Positions 1 through 8,503 of a DNA stretch of 64,000 nucleotides are shown here, in pieces. The translations under genes were made by a program, and so were the position numbers. The notes below the pieces were generated by a model. That model worked only from the letters and a program-made list of their open reading frames with translations. It did no database searches and was not told the origin of the DNA. Source of the stretch: Chloroflexus aggregans DSM 9485 (GTDB lineage Bacteria; Chloroflexota; Chloroflexia; Chloroflexales; Chloroflexaceae); the NCBI RefSeq assembly GCF_000021945.1, contig NC_011831.1, positions 1,749,353 to 1,813,352 of the forward strand, in the 5' to 3' direction. Each line of letters starts with the position of its first letter. Position 1 is the first letter of the stretch.

Positions 1-92
1 GACGCGCCGAGCTGATCGGTGAATTACTCGAACTGGCCGGCATTGCCGATGAGGCGCTTGTGTTGCAGGAATATGTGGAGATGGCGGTATGA
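1..92 (+). CDS. C-terminal end of an unidentified protein, cut by the window edge
   Basis: A reading frame open from the window start (first full codon at base 3) ends in TGA at 90-92. The visible 29 residues are acidic and probably helical (RAELIGELLELAGIADEALV, then a short tail ending EMAV). The stop overlaps the coaE start as ATGA, so the two genes are very likely translationally coupled. The fragment is too short to name a family. Confidence 0.6.
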   Translation, partial: RAELIGELLELAGIADEALVLQEYVEMAV

Positions 93-745
93 AACATCCC
101 GGCATCTTCCTCATTGGACTGACCGGTGGTATCGCCTGCGGGAAGAGCACTGTTCTGGCGATGCTGGCTGCACTCGGCGCACGTACCATCGATGCCGATC
201 GCATTACTCATCGTCTGCAACAACCGGGAACCCCGGTTTATGAGGCCATTGTGGCGGCGTTTGGACCGCATATCCTCACCACGCCCGGTGGGGTCATTGA
301 TCGGCGTAAGTTAGGTAAGATTGTTTTTAACGATCCGCAGGCTCTCAAACGATTAGAAGCGATCGTCCATCCGGCAGTGCGCGCTGAGATCCGACGCTTT
401 CTTCAGGAAGTTGCCGGTGCCGGAACATACGCCACACGCTTACGTCCGGTCGAACGGCCAATTGTCGTGATCGATGCGATCAAGCTGATCGAGTCGGGTT
501 GGGCCGATGAATGCGATCAGGTCTGGGTAGTGACGTGCCCGGTCGAACAGCAGATTGAGCGCCTGATGACTACGCGGGGAATGTCGCTGGCAGAAGCACA
601 AGCGCGGATCGCGGCTCAGCCACCGCAAGAGAGTCGCCTGAGCCGCGCTGATGTCATTATCGATAACAGCGGGACACAAGCACAGACACGCGCACAGGTT
701 GAGGCGGCATGGCAGCAGGCCTTAATTGCAAGTCAAGGTGCATAA
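89..745 (+). CDS. coaE: Dephospho-CoA kinase
   Basis: This enzyme phosphorylates the 3'-hydroxyl of dephospho-CoA with ATP, the last cytosolic step of coenzyme A synthesis. The N-terminus carries the P-loop GLTGGIACGKST at residues 10-21, followed by the family segment DADRITHRL, in which the Asp is usually the catalytic base, and a lid-like region around IVHPAVRAEIRRF. Length (218 aa) fits the family. The ATG overlaps the stop of the upstream gene, so this start is well supported. The 3' end overlaps the convergent penicillin-binding protein gene by 13 bp, leaving no room for a separate terminator. Confidence 0.95.
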   Translation: MKHPGIFLIGLTGGIACGKSTVLAMLAALGARTIDADRITHRLQQPGTPVYEAIVAAFGPHILTTPGGVIDRRKLGKIVFNDPQALKRLEAIVHPAVRAEIRRFLQEVAGAGTYATRLRPVERPIVVIDAIKLIESGWADECDQVWVVTCPVEQQIERLMTTRGMSLAEAQARIAAQPPQESRLSRADVIIDNSGTQAQTRAQVEAAWQQALIASQGA

Positions 746-3219
746 CGAATGCGGCGGCGCTCTTCGATAACACCGCCGTCGGGCATCGTTACGCGCAGAC
801 GAATGGTGTAATCGCCGGCTCGCCAGCCAACGGCATTCCACATCCCGAGCAAATTATCCTCAACCGGCTGGCTACTTTGGCTGAGTACCTGCCAGTCGGT
901 TGGGTCTATGCCCTGACCAATGTCAAGGATGAACGGTCCGCGTGCTGTACCCTTGACGAAGAATAGAGTGGTCGTAACAACACTACTCTCATCGAGATCG
1001 AGCAGAGCGATAGCGCGATCTGGATCGTTTGGCTGTGGACAATACCTGGTCGGTGGCGCCAAACCATTCCGCCTGGCCCAATCTTCTACTTCAGGCGGGT
1101 ACGTTAGCACAGCGATCGTGCGGACTTCTTCAGGTGGAGTGTAGGGTGTTGCCAAACACGATCCATCACCACCAACACGGTAAAGCTGATACGTCATTGT
1201 ACTCACCGGCCCATTTTTCTCGAAGAAGCGCTCGGTAATGACGTGTCGGCATTCAGGAAAAGGTGGCCCGCCGGTTTCAGCGCAAACCGGGAGTTCAACA
1301 ATCCCCGGCGGTGGTGCAAAGGGCTTGGCCTGATGACGAGCGTGGTAGCGGAGCATCAATTCACGCCAGATGAGACCGGCTCCATTAGCACCGGCAACTT
1401 CAGCCATAGGTCGACCATCGTTATTACCGACCCAGACACCGATAACAATCTCGGTACTATACCCGACTGCCCATGAATCGCGATAATCGTTGCTGGTACC
1501 GGTCTTGACTGCCGCCGGGATACCGGGCAGCTCCATGACGTTGTTGCGTCCGAAGACCAACCGGCGCGCTGCGTTGTCGCTGAGGATATCGGTAATCAGA
1601 AAGGCGATTTGTTCGTTGTAGGGACCAAGCAGCGGTTTTCCACGAGTCGGTTGCCACGACTCGAGAATCTCGTTACGACTATTCGTGACGCGCAAGATGG
1701 CAACCGGCTGCACAAGCCGGCCACCGGCGCGCAAGCCGGCATAAGCGCCGGTGAGTTCGAGCAGGCGAACCTCGTTACTTCCTAACGCCATCGCCAGGCT
1801 ATAACGACTCGGATCGGTAAACGTCGTAATCCCAAAAGCACTCATGAGATTGACAAAATGCTCAACACCAACATATTCGAGGGCTTTAACTGCCGGAATA
1901 TTGAGCGAATTGGCAAGCGCCGTCCGCACACTCACCGGTCCCCGAAATCGACCATCGTAATTGCGTGGCTCATACACAACCCCATCCTTTTGCCATCGGG
2001 AGGGGATATCGAACAAGATCGTTGCCGGTGTCCAACCGCTCTGCAATGCGGCAGCATAGATGAACGGTTTCAACGCCGAACCGGGCTGGCGTGGAGCTAA
2101 CGTCACGTTCACTTGACCATCGGGAGCGTTGTAATCAACACTCCCCACCATCGCCAGAATCTGACCGTCGGGAGCAAGCACAACCACACCGGCGTTGGTC
2201 GCATTACGGTCGCGCAATTCGGCCATCTTAGCTGCGACAACCTGCTCGGCCTGGTTCTGCCATGTTGGATCGAGGGTGGTAATGACGCGCAAGCCACCTC
2301 GATCCATCATATCTTTGCCGAATCGTTGGACGAGCTGATCGTACACGTAAAAGACAAAATGCGGTGCTGTGATAGGTGTCTCTGGTGCGACTAACTGAAT
2401 AGGTTCGGCGAAGATAGAGTCGGCTTCGGCGGGAGTAATGAAGCCGGCTTCGACCATCCGATCGAGCACAATGCGTTGGCGCTGACGAGCCAACGGTAAG
2501 TTTTCAAATGGGTTGTAGTTCGAAGGTGACTGTGGTAAACCGGCCAGCAGTGTCGCTTCGCCGCGATTCAATTGCCAGACGTGTTTGTTGAAATAGCGCA
2601 ACGCTGCGGCTTCGACACCGTAAGCCTGCGCACCGTAGTACACCTCGTTGAGATATAGCGAGAGGATCTGGTCTTTACTATATACTTGTCCGACCCGAAT
2701 AGCTAAGATTGCTTCACGAATTTTGCGTTCGATTGACTGTTGCTGAGCCTCCTCGGGGGTAAGCAAAATCGTGCGCACCAATTGCATAGTTATCGTGCTC
2801 GCGCCGGAGACGGTTGTACCAGCGGTTACGTTTTGCCAGAAAGCTCGGACAATACTCGGCACATCAACACCGGGATTCTTGTAAAAATTGGCATCTTCGA
2901 CGGCGACGGTCGCATCACGAAGGATTTTGGGAATGCGATCGAGAGTTACCGGTACGCGCACACCAAGACCGATCACCTCGTAAAGCAAAGTATAGCCATC
3001 ACGGGCGTAAATCTGGGAGTTTTCAAAGCTGCGATACTGGTCAATCAATTCGGGAGGCGGAAGGTCGCGGCTGTAGTAAAAATAGAGTGAGACCAGACCG
3101 GCACAGCCAAACATGACCAGTGCGAGTACTCCAAACACCAGCCGTTTCAACCAGTGCCATAATACAGAGAGAGAGTGGGACGACGATGAGCGATAGCGAA
3201 GTCGACGGGACATAGGCAA
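733..3219 (-). CDS. Bifunctional class A penicillin-binding protein (transglycosylase/transpeptidase)
   Basis: It polymerises glycan strands and cross-links stem peptides of peptidoglycan at the outer face of the membrane. A basic cytoplasmic tail is followed by one membrane segment (residues about 26-48). The GT51 glycosyltransferase domain shows the catalytic EDANF motif at 108-112 and GASTITMQL at 139-147. The transpeptidase domain shows SALK at 381-384 (nucleophile Ser381), SLN at 438-440 and KTG at 572-574. A C-terminal beta-rich domain of about 150 residues resembles the extra domain of PBP1C-like proteins. All catalytic motifs are intact. The gene converges on coaE, and its upstream region holds a perfect palindrome and then the 57-bp array. 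1A-type versus 1C-type naming is not settled. Confidence 0.93.
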   Translation of the reverse strand: MPMSRRLRYRSSSSHSLSVLWHWLKRLVFGVLALVMFGCAGLVSLYFYYSRDLPPPELIDQYRSFENSQIYARDGYTLLYEVIGLGVRVPVTLDRIPKILRDATVAVEDANFYKNPGVDVPSIVRAFWQNVTAGTTVSGASTITMQLVRTILLTPEEAQQQSIERKIREAILAIRVGQVYSKDQILSLYLNEVYYGAQAYGVEAAALRYFNKHVWQLNRGEATLLAGLPQSPSNYNPFENLPLARQRQRIVLDRMVEAGFITPAEADSIFAEPIQLVAPETPITAPHFVFYVYDQLVQRFGKDMMDRGGLRVITTLDPTWQNQAEQVVAAKMAELRDRNATNAGVVVLAPDGQILAMVGSVDYNAPDGQVNVTLAPRQPGSALKPFIYAAALQSGWTPATILFDIPSRWQKDGVVYEPRNYDGRFRGPVSVRTALANSLNIPAVKALEYVGVEHFVNLMSAFGITTFTDPSRYSLAMALGSNEVRLLELTGAYAGLRAGGRLVQPVAILRVTNSRNEILESWQPTRGKPLLGPYNEQIAFLITDILSDNAARRLVFGRNNVMELPGIPAAVKTGTSNDYRDSWAVGYSTEIVIGVWVGNNDGRPMAEVAGANGAGLIWRELMLRYHARHQAKPFAPPPGIVELPVCAETGGPPFPECRHVITERFFEKNGPVSTMTYQLYRVGGDGSCLATPYTPPEEVRTIAVLTYPPEVEDWARRNGLAPPTRYCPQPNDPDRAIALLDLDESSVVTTTLFFVKGTARGPFILDIGQGIDPTDWQVLSQSSQPVEDNLLGMWNAVGWRAGDYTIRLRVTMPDGGVIEERRRIRYAP

Positions 3220-3258
3220 TCGGTACCAACGACATCATGAAACAGAGCATCAGTGAAT

Positions 3259-3279
3259 GCGCTATACGTACTATAGCGC
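3259..3279. promoter_or_regulatory. Perfect 8-bp-arm palindrome upstream of the PBP gene
   Basis: The arms GCGCTATA and TATAGCGC are separated by 5 bp (CGTAC) and lie 40 bp upstream of the PBP start. On the minus strand the element includes TATAGT, which could be the -10 box, so a dimeric regulator bound here would block RNA polymerase. It could instead form a small RNA hairpin in the 5' leader. No regulator is identified. Confidence 0.4.
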
Positions 3280-3357
3280 GTTTCAGTGCAGATCGTATAT
3301 GGAAAAATTGTTATAAAACGTTCGGGGTACGAATCAAACCACGCCGATGACGGAACG

Positions 3358-4866
3358 ACGACCGGGACGGCGAACGACGACCATGACGCCGAACGACGAC
3401 CATGACGCCGGACGACGGTCCCCGTTGAGACGCACGGCCGGGACGCCGAACGACGACCATGACGCCGGACGACGGTCCCCGTTGAGACGCACGGCCGGGA
3501 CGCCGAACGACGACCATGACGCCGGACGACGGTCCCCGTTGAGACGCACGGCCGGGACGCCGAACGACGACCATGACGCCGGACGACGGTCCCCGTTGAG
3601 ACGCACGGCCGGGACGCCGAACGACGACCATGACGCCGGACGACGGTCCCCGTTGAGACGCACGGCCGGGACGCCGAACGACGACCATGACGCCGGACGA
3701 CGGTCCCCGTTGAGACGCACGGCCGGGACGCCGAACGACGACCATGACGCCGGACGACGGTCCCCGTTGAGACGCACGGCCGGGACGGCGGACGACGACC
3801 ATGACGCCGAACGACGGTCCCCGTTGAGACGCACGGCCGGGACGGCGGACGACGACCATGACGCCGAACGACGGTCCCCGTAGAGACGCACGGCAGGGAC
3901 GCCGAACGACGACCATGACGCCGAACGACGGTCCCCGTAGAGACGCACGGCAGGGACGGCGGACGACGACCATGACGCCGGACGACGGTCCCCGTAGAGA
4001 CGCACGGCCGGGACGCCGAACGACGACCATGACGCCGAACGACGGTCCCCGTAGAGACGCACGGCCGGGACGCCGAACGACGACCATGACGCCGAACGAC
4101 GGTCCCCGTAGAGACGCACGGCAGGGACGCCGAACGACGACCATGACGCCGAACGACGGTCCCCGTAGAGACGCACGGCAGGGACGCCGAACGACGACCA
4201 TGACGCCGAACGACGGTCCCCGTAGAGACGCACGGCCGGGACGGCGGACGACGACCATGACGCCGAACGACGGTCCCCGTAGAGACGCACGGCCGGGACG
4301 GCGAACGACGACCATGACGCCGGACGACGGTCCCCGTAGAGACGCACGGCCGGGACGCCGAACGACGACCATGACGCCGGACGACGGTCCCCGTAGAGAC
4401 GCACGGCCGGGACGCCGAACGACGACATGACGCCGGACGACGGTCCCCGTAGAGACGCACGGCCGGGACGCCGAACGACGACCATGACGCCGGACGACGG
4501 TCCCCGTAGAGACGCACGGCCGGGACGCCGAACGACGACCATGACGCCGGACGACGGTCCCCGTAGAGACGCACGGCCGGGACGCCGAACGACGACATGA
4601 CGCCGGACGACGGTCCCCGTAGAGACGCACGGCCGGGACGCCGAACGACGACATGACGCCGGACGACGGTCCCCGTAGAGACGCACGGCCGGGACGCCGA
4701 ACGACGACATGACGCCGGACGACGGTCCCCGTAGAGACGCACGGCCGGGACGCCGAACGACGACATGACGCCGAACGACGGTCCCCGTAGAGACGCACGG
4801 CCGGGACGCCGAACGACGACCATGACGCCGAACGACGGTCCCCGTAGAGACGCACGGCCGTGCGTC
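3358..4866. repeat. 26-copy, 57-bp tandem repeat array (REP/BIME-like)
   Basis: The block from about 3360 to 4866 is made of directly repeated 57-bp units, recognised by 26 copies of CGGTCCCCGT at 57- or 56-bp spacing. Each unit contains ACGACCATGACGCC, CGGTCCCCGT and GAGACGCACGGC. The first eight units read GTTGAG and the rest GTAGAG; five distal units have lost one C and are 56 bp; scattered C/G changes separate subfamilies. Because 57 is divisible by three, frames stay open on both strands for hundreds of codons, but the encoded 19-residue periods are not credible proteins. The array abuts a 46-bp palindrome and the RAYT gene. There are no unique spacers, so it is not CRISPR. Confidence 0.95.
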
Positions 4867-4880
4867 TCTACGGGGACCGT
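4835..4880. repeat. Perfect 46-bp palindrome joining the array to the RAYT gene
   Basis: The final array unit (ACGGTCCCCGTAGAGACGCA and on to CGG) meets its exact reverse complement at 4857/4858, giving two 23-nt arms with no mismatch and no loop. The core is GCACGGCCGTGC. The right arm supplies the last codons and the TAG stop (4868-4870, minus strand) of the transposase gene. In single-stranded DNA or RNA this would be a very strong hairpin, as expected of a REP-type substrate; it could also act as the transcription end of the transposase gene. Confidence 0.93.
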
Positions 4881-5458
4881 TCGCCGCGGAATCGGTCGCG
4901 TTCCCACCGGACCGGATTATTGCGAATATACGTCATGATACGTTGATACGCAATATCATTGCGGATAATATGATCGTGAAATCGGGGTTGCCAGACCGGT
5001 ACGCCGGGGGTCTGGCGGTATTCATTGATCCGTTTGGTGGCGGCTGCCTTGAATCCAGCAATGAACGATGAAATGGATTTCGGTGGTCGGATGATGCGTT
5101 TGCGATCAGGGGGTGGGTTGGGGGCCGCACGGCCGTGCGGCCCATCAGTGTGTAGATCGATGATTCGCAAAATTGCGTGAATGTGGTTCGGCATAATGAC
5201 GTACACGTCACATACCAATTCGGCACGAATATCAAACGATCGTTCCCATTCCTCGCGCACAATGTTACCTAACGGCGATAAACACATCTGTCCGTCGCGC
5301 ACAAACCCAAATAGATGTTGGCGTTGCGCTGTGCAGAAGGTGATGAAGTAGCGTCCTGGCGCGGCGTAGTTCCACCATGAAGCGCGTGCAGATGGAATGC
5401 GGTATTTGTTTTTGTAGAGTTGGTTGTTTTGCGCTGGCATCGTTGTGATCCGAATCAA
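4868..5458 (-). CDS. REP-associated tyrosine transposase (RAYT; Y1/IS200-like HUH nuclease)
   Basis: RAYTs are single-copy relatives of IS200/IS605 transposases that nick and join DNA at REP hairpins. The 196-aa protein shows the early strand YFITFCTAQRQ, the HUH metal motif within MPNHIHAIL, and a C-terminal helix MTYIRNNPVRW carrying the likely catalytic tyrosine. Between the HUH motif and the C-terminal helices a Pro/Gly-rich linker (GPHGRAAPNPPPD) is encoded by a 22-bp palindrome. The last residues RSP and the stop codon are read from the 46-bp palindrome. An internal ATG at 5440 is an alternative start. All key residues appear intact, so the enzyme could be active on the adjoining array. 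Confidence 0.88.
   Translation of the reverse strand: MIRITTMPAQNNQLYKNKYRIPSARASWWNYAAPGRYFITFCTAQRQHLFGFVRDGQMCLSPLGNIVREEWERSFDIRAELVCDVYVIMPNHIHAILRIIDLHTDGPHGRAAPNPPPDRKRIIRPPKSISSFIAGFKAAATKRINEYRQTPGVPVWQPRFHDHIIRNDIAYQRIMTYIRNNPVRWERDRFRGERSP
5122..5143. repeat. 22-bp perfect palindrome inside the RAYT coding sequence
   Basis: GGGCCGCACGG is followed directly by its reverse complement. It contains the same 12-bp core (GCACGGCCGTGC) as the 46-bp palindrome and differs by two bases from the GCCGCACTGCCGTGCGGC hairpin of the 13.5-kb array. It encodes part of a flexible linker, consistent with an in-frame insertion of a REP-type palindrome. Confidence 0.85.
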
Positions 5459-5733
5459 ATGCGATTCCTTCTATAGATATACCGTTTGACCAGCGCAAAA
5501 GATGCGCAAGATACTAGCGTTTAACGCAGGAATTGCTGAGGGCGAACCGCTACGTTCTGATGCACCTACTGCCAGCGAGCGATAGCTCCGCGTTGTGGCC
5601 TCATCGCGCTCAATGGTTATGTCCAGCGAACCCCACGCTCTGTTGCCATTCGAGATGTCGTACCGAGCAGAGGAGCACGCTACGACGATGTTGTTCGCCT
5701 GTACCGACCGTCACCGCCGAACATGCGCCACAG
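5459..5733. other. Gap with no supported gene
   Basis: The 275 bp between the RAYT start and the esterase stop show no reading frame with family character and no clear RNA structure. The stretch just upstream of the transposase (5459-5520) would have to hold its promoter, but no convincing box pair was seen. Confidence 0.4.
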
Positions 5734-6555
5734 TCAGTGGGCTGCGGGAGCACAACGTCCCTCTCCCCCCGCCTTGATTGCCTCCATCACCGCCGGCCAA
5801 GCTGCGCTATGCGGCGTGGTTAGCTCAAAGTGACCACAATGCGGCACAATGCTCAGGTGCGCATCGTCGCCGGCAGTGCAAGCAGCGGCGACAAAGGTGG
5901 CAAGGTAGGTCGGCGGTACAATGCGATCGTCGCTGCCAACGATGTGATGCTGTGGAACGCCGAGCGGCAGCAATGCGTGCGGTGAAGTCTCAGCATATCG
6001 CTGTGGTTCATGGTCGATCAGGTCGGCACAGGCAGCGCCACAGCCTGTAGCAGTGATACCCTGTTCCAGATCGGCCACGGCAGCCAGTGCGACGACGCTA
6101 CGGATCGGTAGTGGATCGGTAGTGTACAAGAGGCTAGTAGAGGGAAGTTTTGGCCGTGCTGCCAGCCAAAGCGCAAGATGACCACCGGCTGAATGACCGA
6201 CAACGACGACCCGACGAAGATCGAGCGGATACTCCTGAGCCAGTGCCCGCACGTGATCGGCGCCAGCCGCAACATCGTGAAAAGTGTGCGGCCAACCACC
6301 ACCGTTACCCAACCGGCGATACTCAAGGCTCCACACGGCATATCCGGCGGTACGCAGTGCAGCACAACACTCGCCGAGTGGTGCAAGATCGTAGACCGCT
6401 TGCCAACAACCACCGTGAATAAGGATCACAACCGGTATCGGCTGCGCCGTATCAGGGACGTACAGATCACCAAACTGATCGGGATGCGATTCATACCATA
6501 CTCGTCTATCGGGCGGGACGTGCGGTTGGGCAAGGTAATCGGCCACGGTCACCAT
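5734..6555 (-). CDS. Alpha/beta-hydrolase fold esterase (carboxylesterase/acetyl-hydrolase type)
   Basis: A 273-aa cytosolic hydrolase predicted to cleave a small ester. Visible elements in order are the oxyanion-hole motif HGGCW after strand PVVILIHGG, the nucleophile elbow GHSAGGH, an acidic residue in VGSDDRIVPP and the catalytic histidine in HCGHFEL. This order and spacing match the BD-FAE / hormone-sensitive-lipase-like group, which includes kynurenine formamidase-like enzymes. The substrate cannot be read from the sequence. The triad is complete. Confidence 0.85.
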   Translation of the reverse strand: MVTVADYLAQPHVPPDRRVWYESHPDQFGDLYVPDTAQPIPVVILIHGGCWQAVYDLAPLGECCAALRTAGYAVWSLEYRRLGNGGGWPHTFHDVAAGADHVRALAQEYPLDLRRVVVVGHSAGGHLALWLAARPKLPSTSLLYTTDPLPIRSVVALAAVADLEQGITATGCGAACADLIDHEPQRYAETSPHALLPLGVPQHHIVGSDDRIVPPTYLATFVAAACTAGDDAHLSIVPHCGHFELTTPHSAAWPAVMEAIKAGGEGRCAPAAH

Positions 6556-6629
6556 ACGGCTATGCTCAGGATCAGAATCACACGACTGCCACGGTACGCT
6601 CGATACTAGCGACGCGGATGAGTCCGGTG

Positions 6630-6992
6630 CTACATATCCTCGAACTGCTCGAGAAACGCTTCGAGCGCACCGTTAAAATAGACATGCACGACTTGGTTGA
6701 ACGTGATCCGACTGACCGCATCCCATACCTCATCAGGGTCACTACTGTAAGCGACAAGCATTGCCTGCTCAGGATGCTCTTCATCTTCGCCGGGAGGGAT
6801 GACGAGCGCGAGCCACTGGTTGGGGTAGCATTGTTCGATCAACGCGACCGGCTCAACCCGACCCCGTTCAACCATACCGGTATATGGGCAACCGCAGCCG
6901 CAATCCGGCCCACAACTACTGTGGTCACCGGTACCGCAACCGGGGCTGGTGCCACCGTGAAACGCACTGGTGAGATTAATAACGACTGGCAT
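6630..6992 (-). CDS. Small Cys/Gly-rich protein of unknown function
   Basis: A 120-aa protein with no signal peptide. Residues 12-36 are rich in Cys, Gly and Ser (CGTGDHSSCGPDCGCGC), enough ligands for a metal site or a thiol cluster. The rest is a soluble domain with hydrophobic strand NQWLALVIPPGE and a C-terminal acidic helix. It sits between the esterase and serS on the same strand, with a gap of 74 bp to the esterase. I do not recognise the family; codon use resembles the neighbours and it is probably a real gene. Confidence 0.6.
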   Translation of the reverse strand: MPVVINLTSAFHGGTSPGCGTGDHSSCGPDCGCGCPYTGMVERGRVEPVALIEQCYPNQWLALVIPPGEDEEHPEQAMLVAYSSDPDEVWDAVSRITFNQVVHVYFNGALEAFLEQFEDM

Positions 6993-7010
6993 ACGTTGTT
7001 ATGCGACAAC

Positions 7011-7125
7011 ACGCAAAGACACTCAAACTACGCTTCCATCCTTCGCGCCGCGGCGCTTTCTTCACACTTTAAACATTCGCGCTACGGCGTTCTTCTTTCA
7101 CACCGCCGGTCCTATGCCTTTGCGT
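7011..7125. repeat. Possible small palindromic (MITE-like) element downstream of serS
   Basis: ACGCAAAG at 7011-7018 is repeated in inverted orientation as CTTTGCGT at 7118-7125, enclosing about 115 bp with further short internal dyads (GCGCCGCGGCGC at its centre-left). It fills the space between serS and the small Cys-rich gene. No target duplication is evident, so this is a tentative call. Confidence 0.3.
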
Positions 7126-7127
7126 AT

Positions 7128-8408
7128 TTACGCCGCTTCGTTCACAATCCGTTCCATCCCACCCATATACGGGCGCAACACCTCGGGAATCAGAATACTG
7201 CCGTCTTCCTGTTGATAATTCTCCATAATCGCGATAATCGTGCGCGGCAATCCAAGGCCTGATCCATTCAGCGTATGGACAAACTCTGGCTTGGCACCCG
7301 GTTCGGGCCGGTAGCGTATATTGGCACGGCGAGCCTGAAACGCTTCAACGTTAGAGCATGAGCTGACTTCAAGCCACTCCCCCACGCCCGGCGCCCATAC
7401 CTCAATATCGTAGGTCTTCGTTGAACCAAACCCGAGATCAGCCGTACAGAGCAGCTTCGTGCGGAACGGCAAACCGAGCAAGCGCGCACACTCTTCGGCA
7501 TCACGACGCAACTTCTCGAGCGCCTGATAACTCTCTTCCGGCTTCACGAACATGTACATCTCAACCTTATCAAATTGGTGACCGCGCTTGATCCCCCGCA
7601 CATCACGCCCGGCACTCAACTGTTCTTTCCGAAAACAAGGCGTATAGGCGGCGTGGTAGATCGGCAACTGACTCGCCTCCAGAATCTCGTCGGCGTAGAG
7701 ACCGGTCAGCGGCACTTCCGCCGTCGGCACCAGCCACAAACCCGACTCCTCATCACGGTAGAGATTATCACGGAACTTCGGTAACTGTCCCGAAGCCCAC
7801 AACACCGACTCTTTCACCACAAACGGTGTATAGATCTCTTGGTAACCCTGCCGCAAATGGAGATCGAGCAGCCACTGGATCACCGCACGTTGCAGCCGCG
7901 CACCGGCACCACGCATCACGTAAAACCGCGATCCGGCCAACTTGACGCCCCGCTCGAAGTCGAGAATGCCCAACGCTTCACCAAGCTCCCAGTGTGGGCG
8001 AGCGGGAAACGGCAGTTGACGTTCTTCTCCCTCTTGATAGACAACCACGTTATCGTGTTCATCAACGCCATCGGGGACATCAGGATGCGGGAGGTTGCGA
8101 ATCTCCAACATTGCTGCCCGTTGCTGCTCTTCAACGGCGGCGAGTTGGCGATCGAGTTCGGCGATCTCATCACCCAATCGGCGCATTGCCTCAATCTTCG
8201 CCTGTCGCTCGGCTTGATCTTTCATTGCACCAATCTGCTTCGAGACCGCATTCCGCTCTGCTTTGCGCGTTTCAACTTCGTAAATCAGACGACGCCGTTG
8301 CTCATCGAAGGCTAGCACCTGATCGATGATTGCACCGTCAACACCACAGCGAGCCAATTGGCGTTTTACTTCATCGGGCTGCTCGCGGATGAGTTTGATG
8401 TCAAGCAT
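7128..8408 (-). CDS. serS: Seryl-tRNA synthetase
   Basis: Class II synthetase that charges tRNA-Ser (and tRNA-Sec where present) in the cytosol. The N-terminal 110 residues form the long antiparallel coiled-coil arm ([15 protein letters not shown]). The catalytic domain has class II motif 2 around residues 258-285 ([20 protein letters not shown]) and motif 3 from about residue 381 ([18 protein letters not shown]). Length of 426 aa is normal. No T-box-like leader was seen upstream, unlike glyS in this window. Confidence 0.97.
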
Positions 8409-8503
8409 GGTTTTCTACCAATATTCAATGCGCAAGTGCGCAGCGGTTCGTGCTGTAGAGGCAATTATACCACGGTGTTGGACGGTATGTCCGCCGACAA
8501 CCG

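Noticed and set aside
3358-4866. CRISPR array
   Set aside because: Units are contiguous with no unique spacers and no cas genes are in the window.
3147-4907. Long open frames (up to 586 codons) through the 57-bp array on both strands
   Set aside because: They follow from a repeat length divisible by three with no stop; the products are perfect 19-residue periods in several frames at once, with no start signal or family character.
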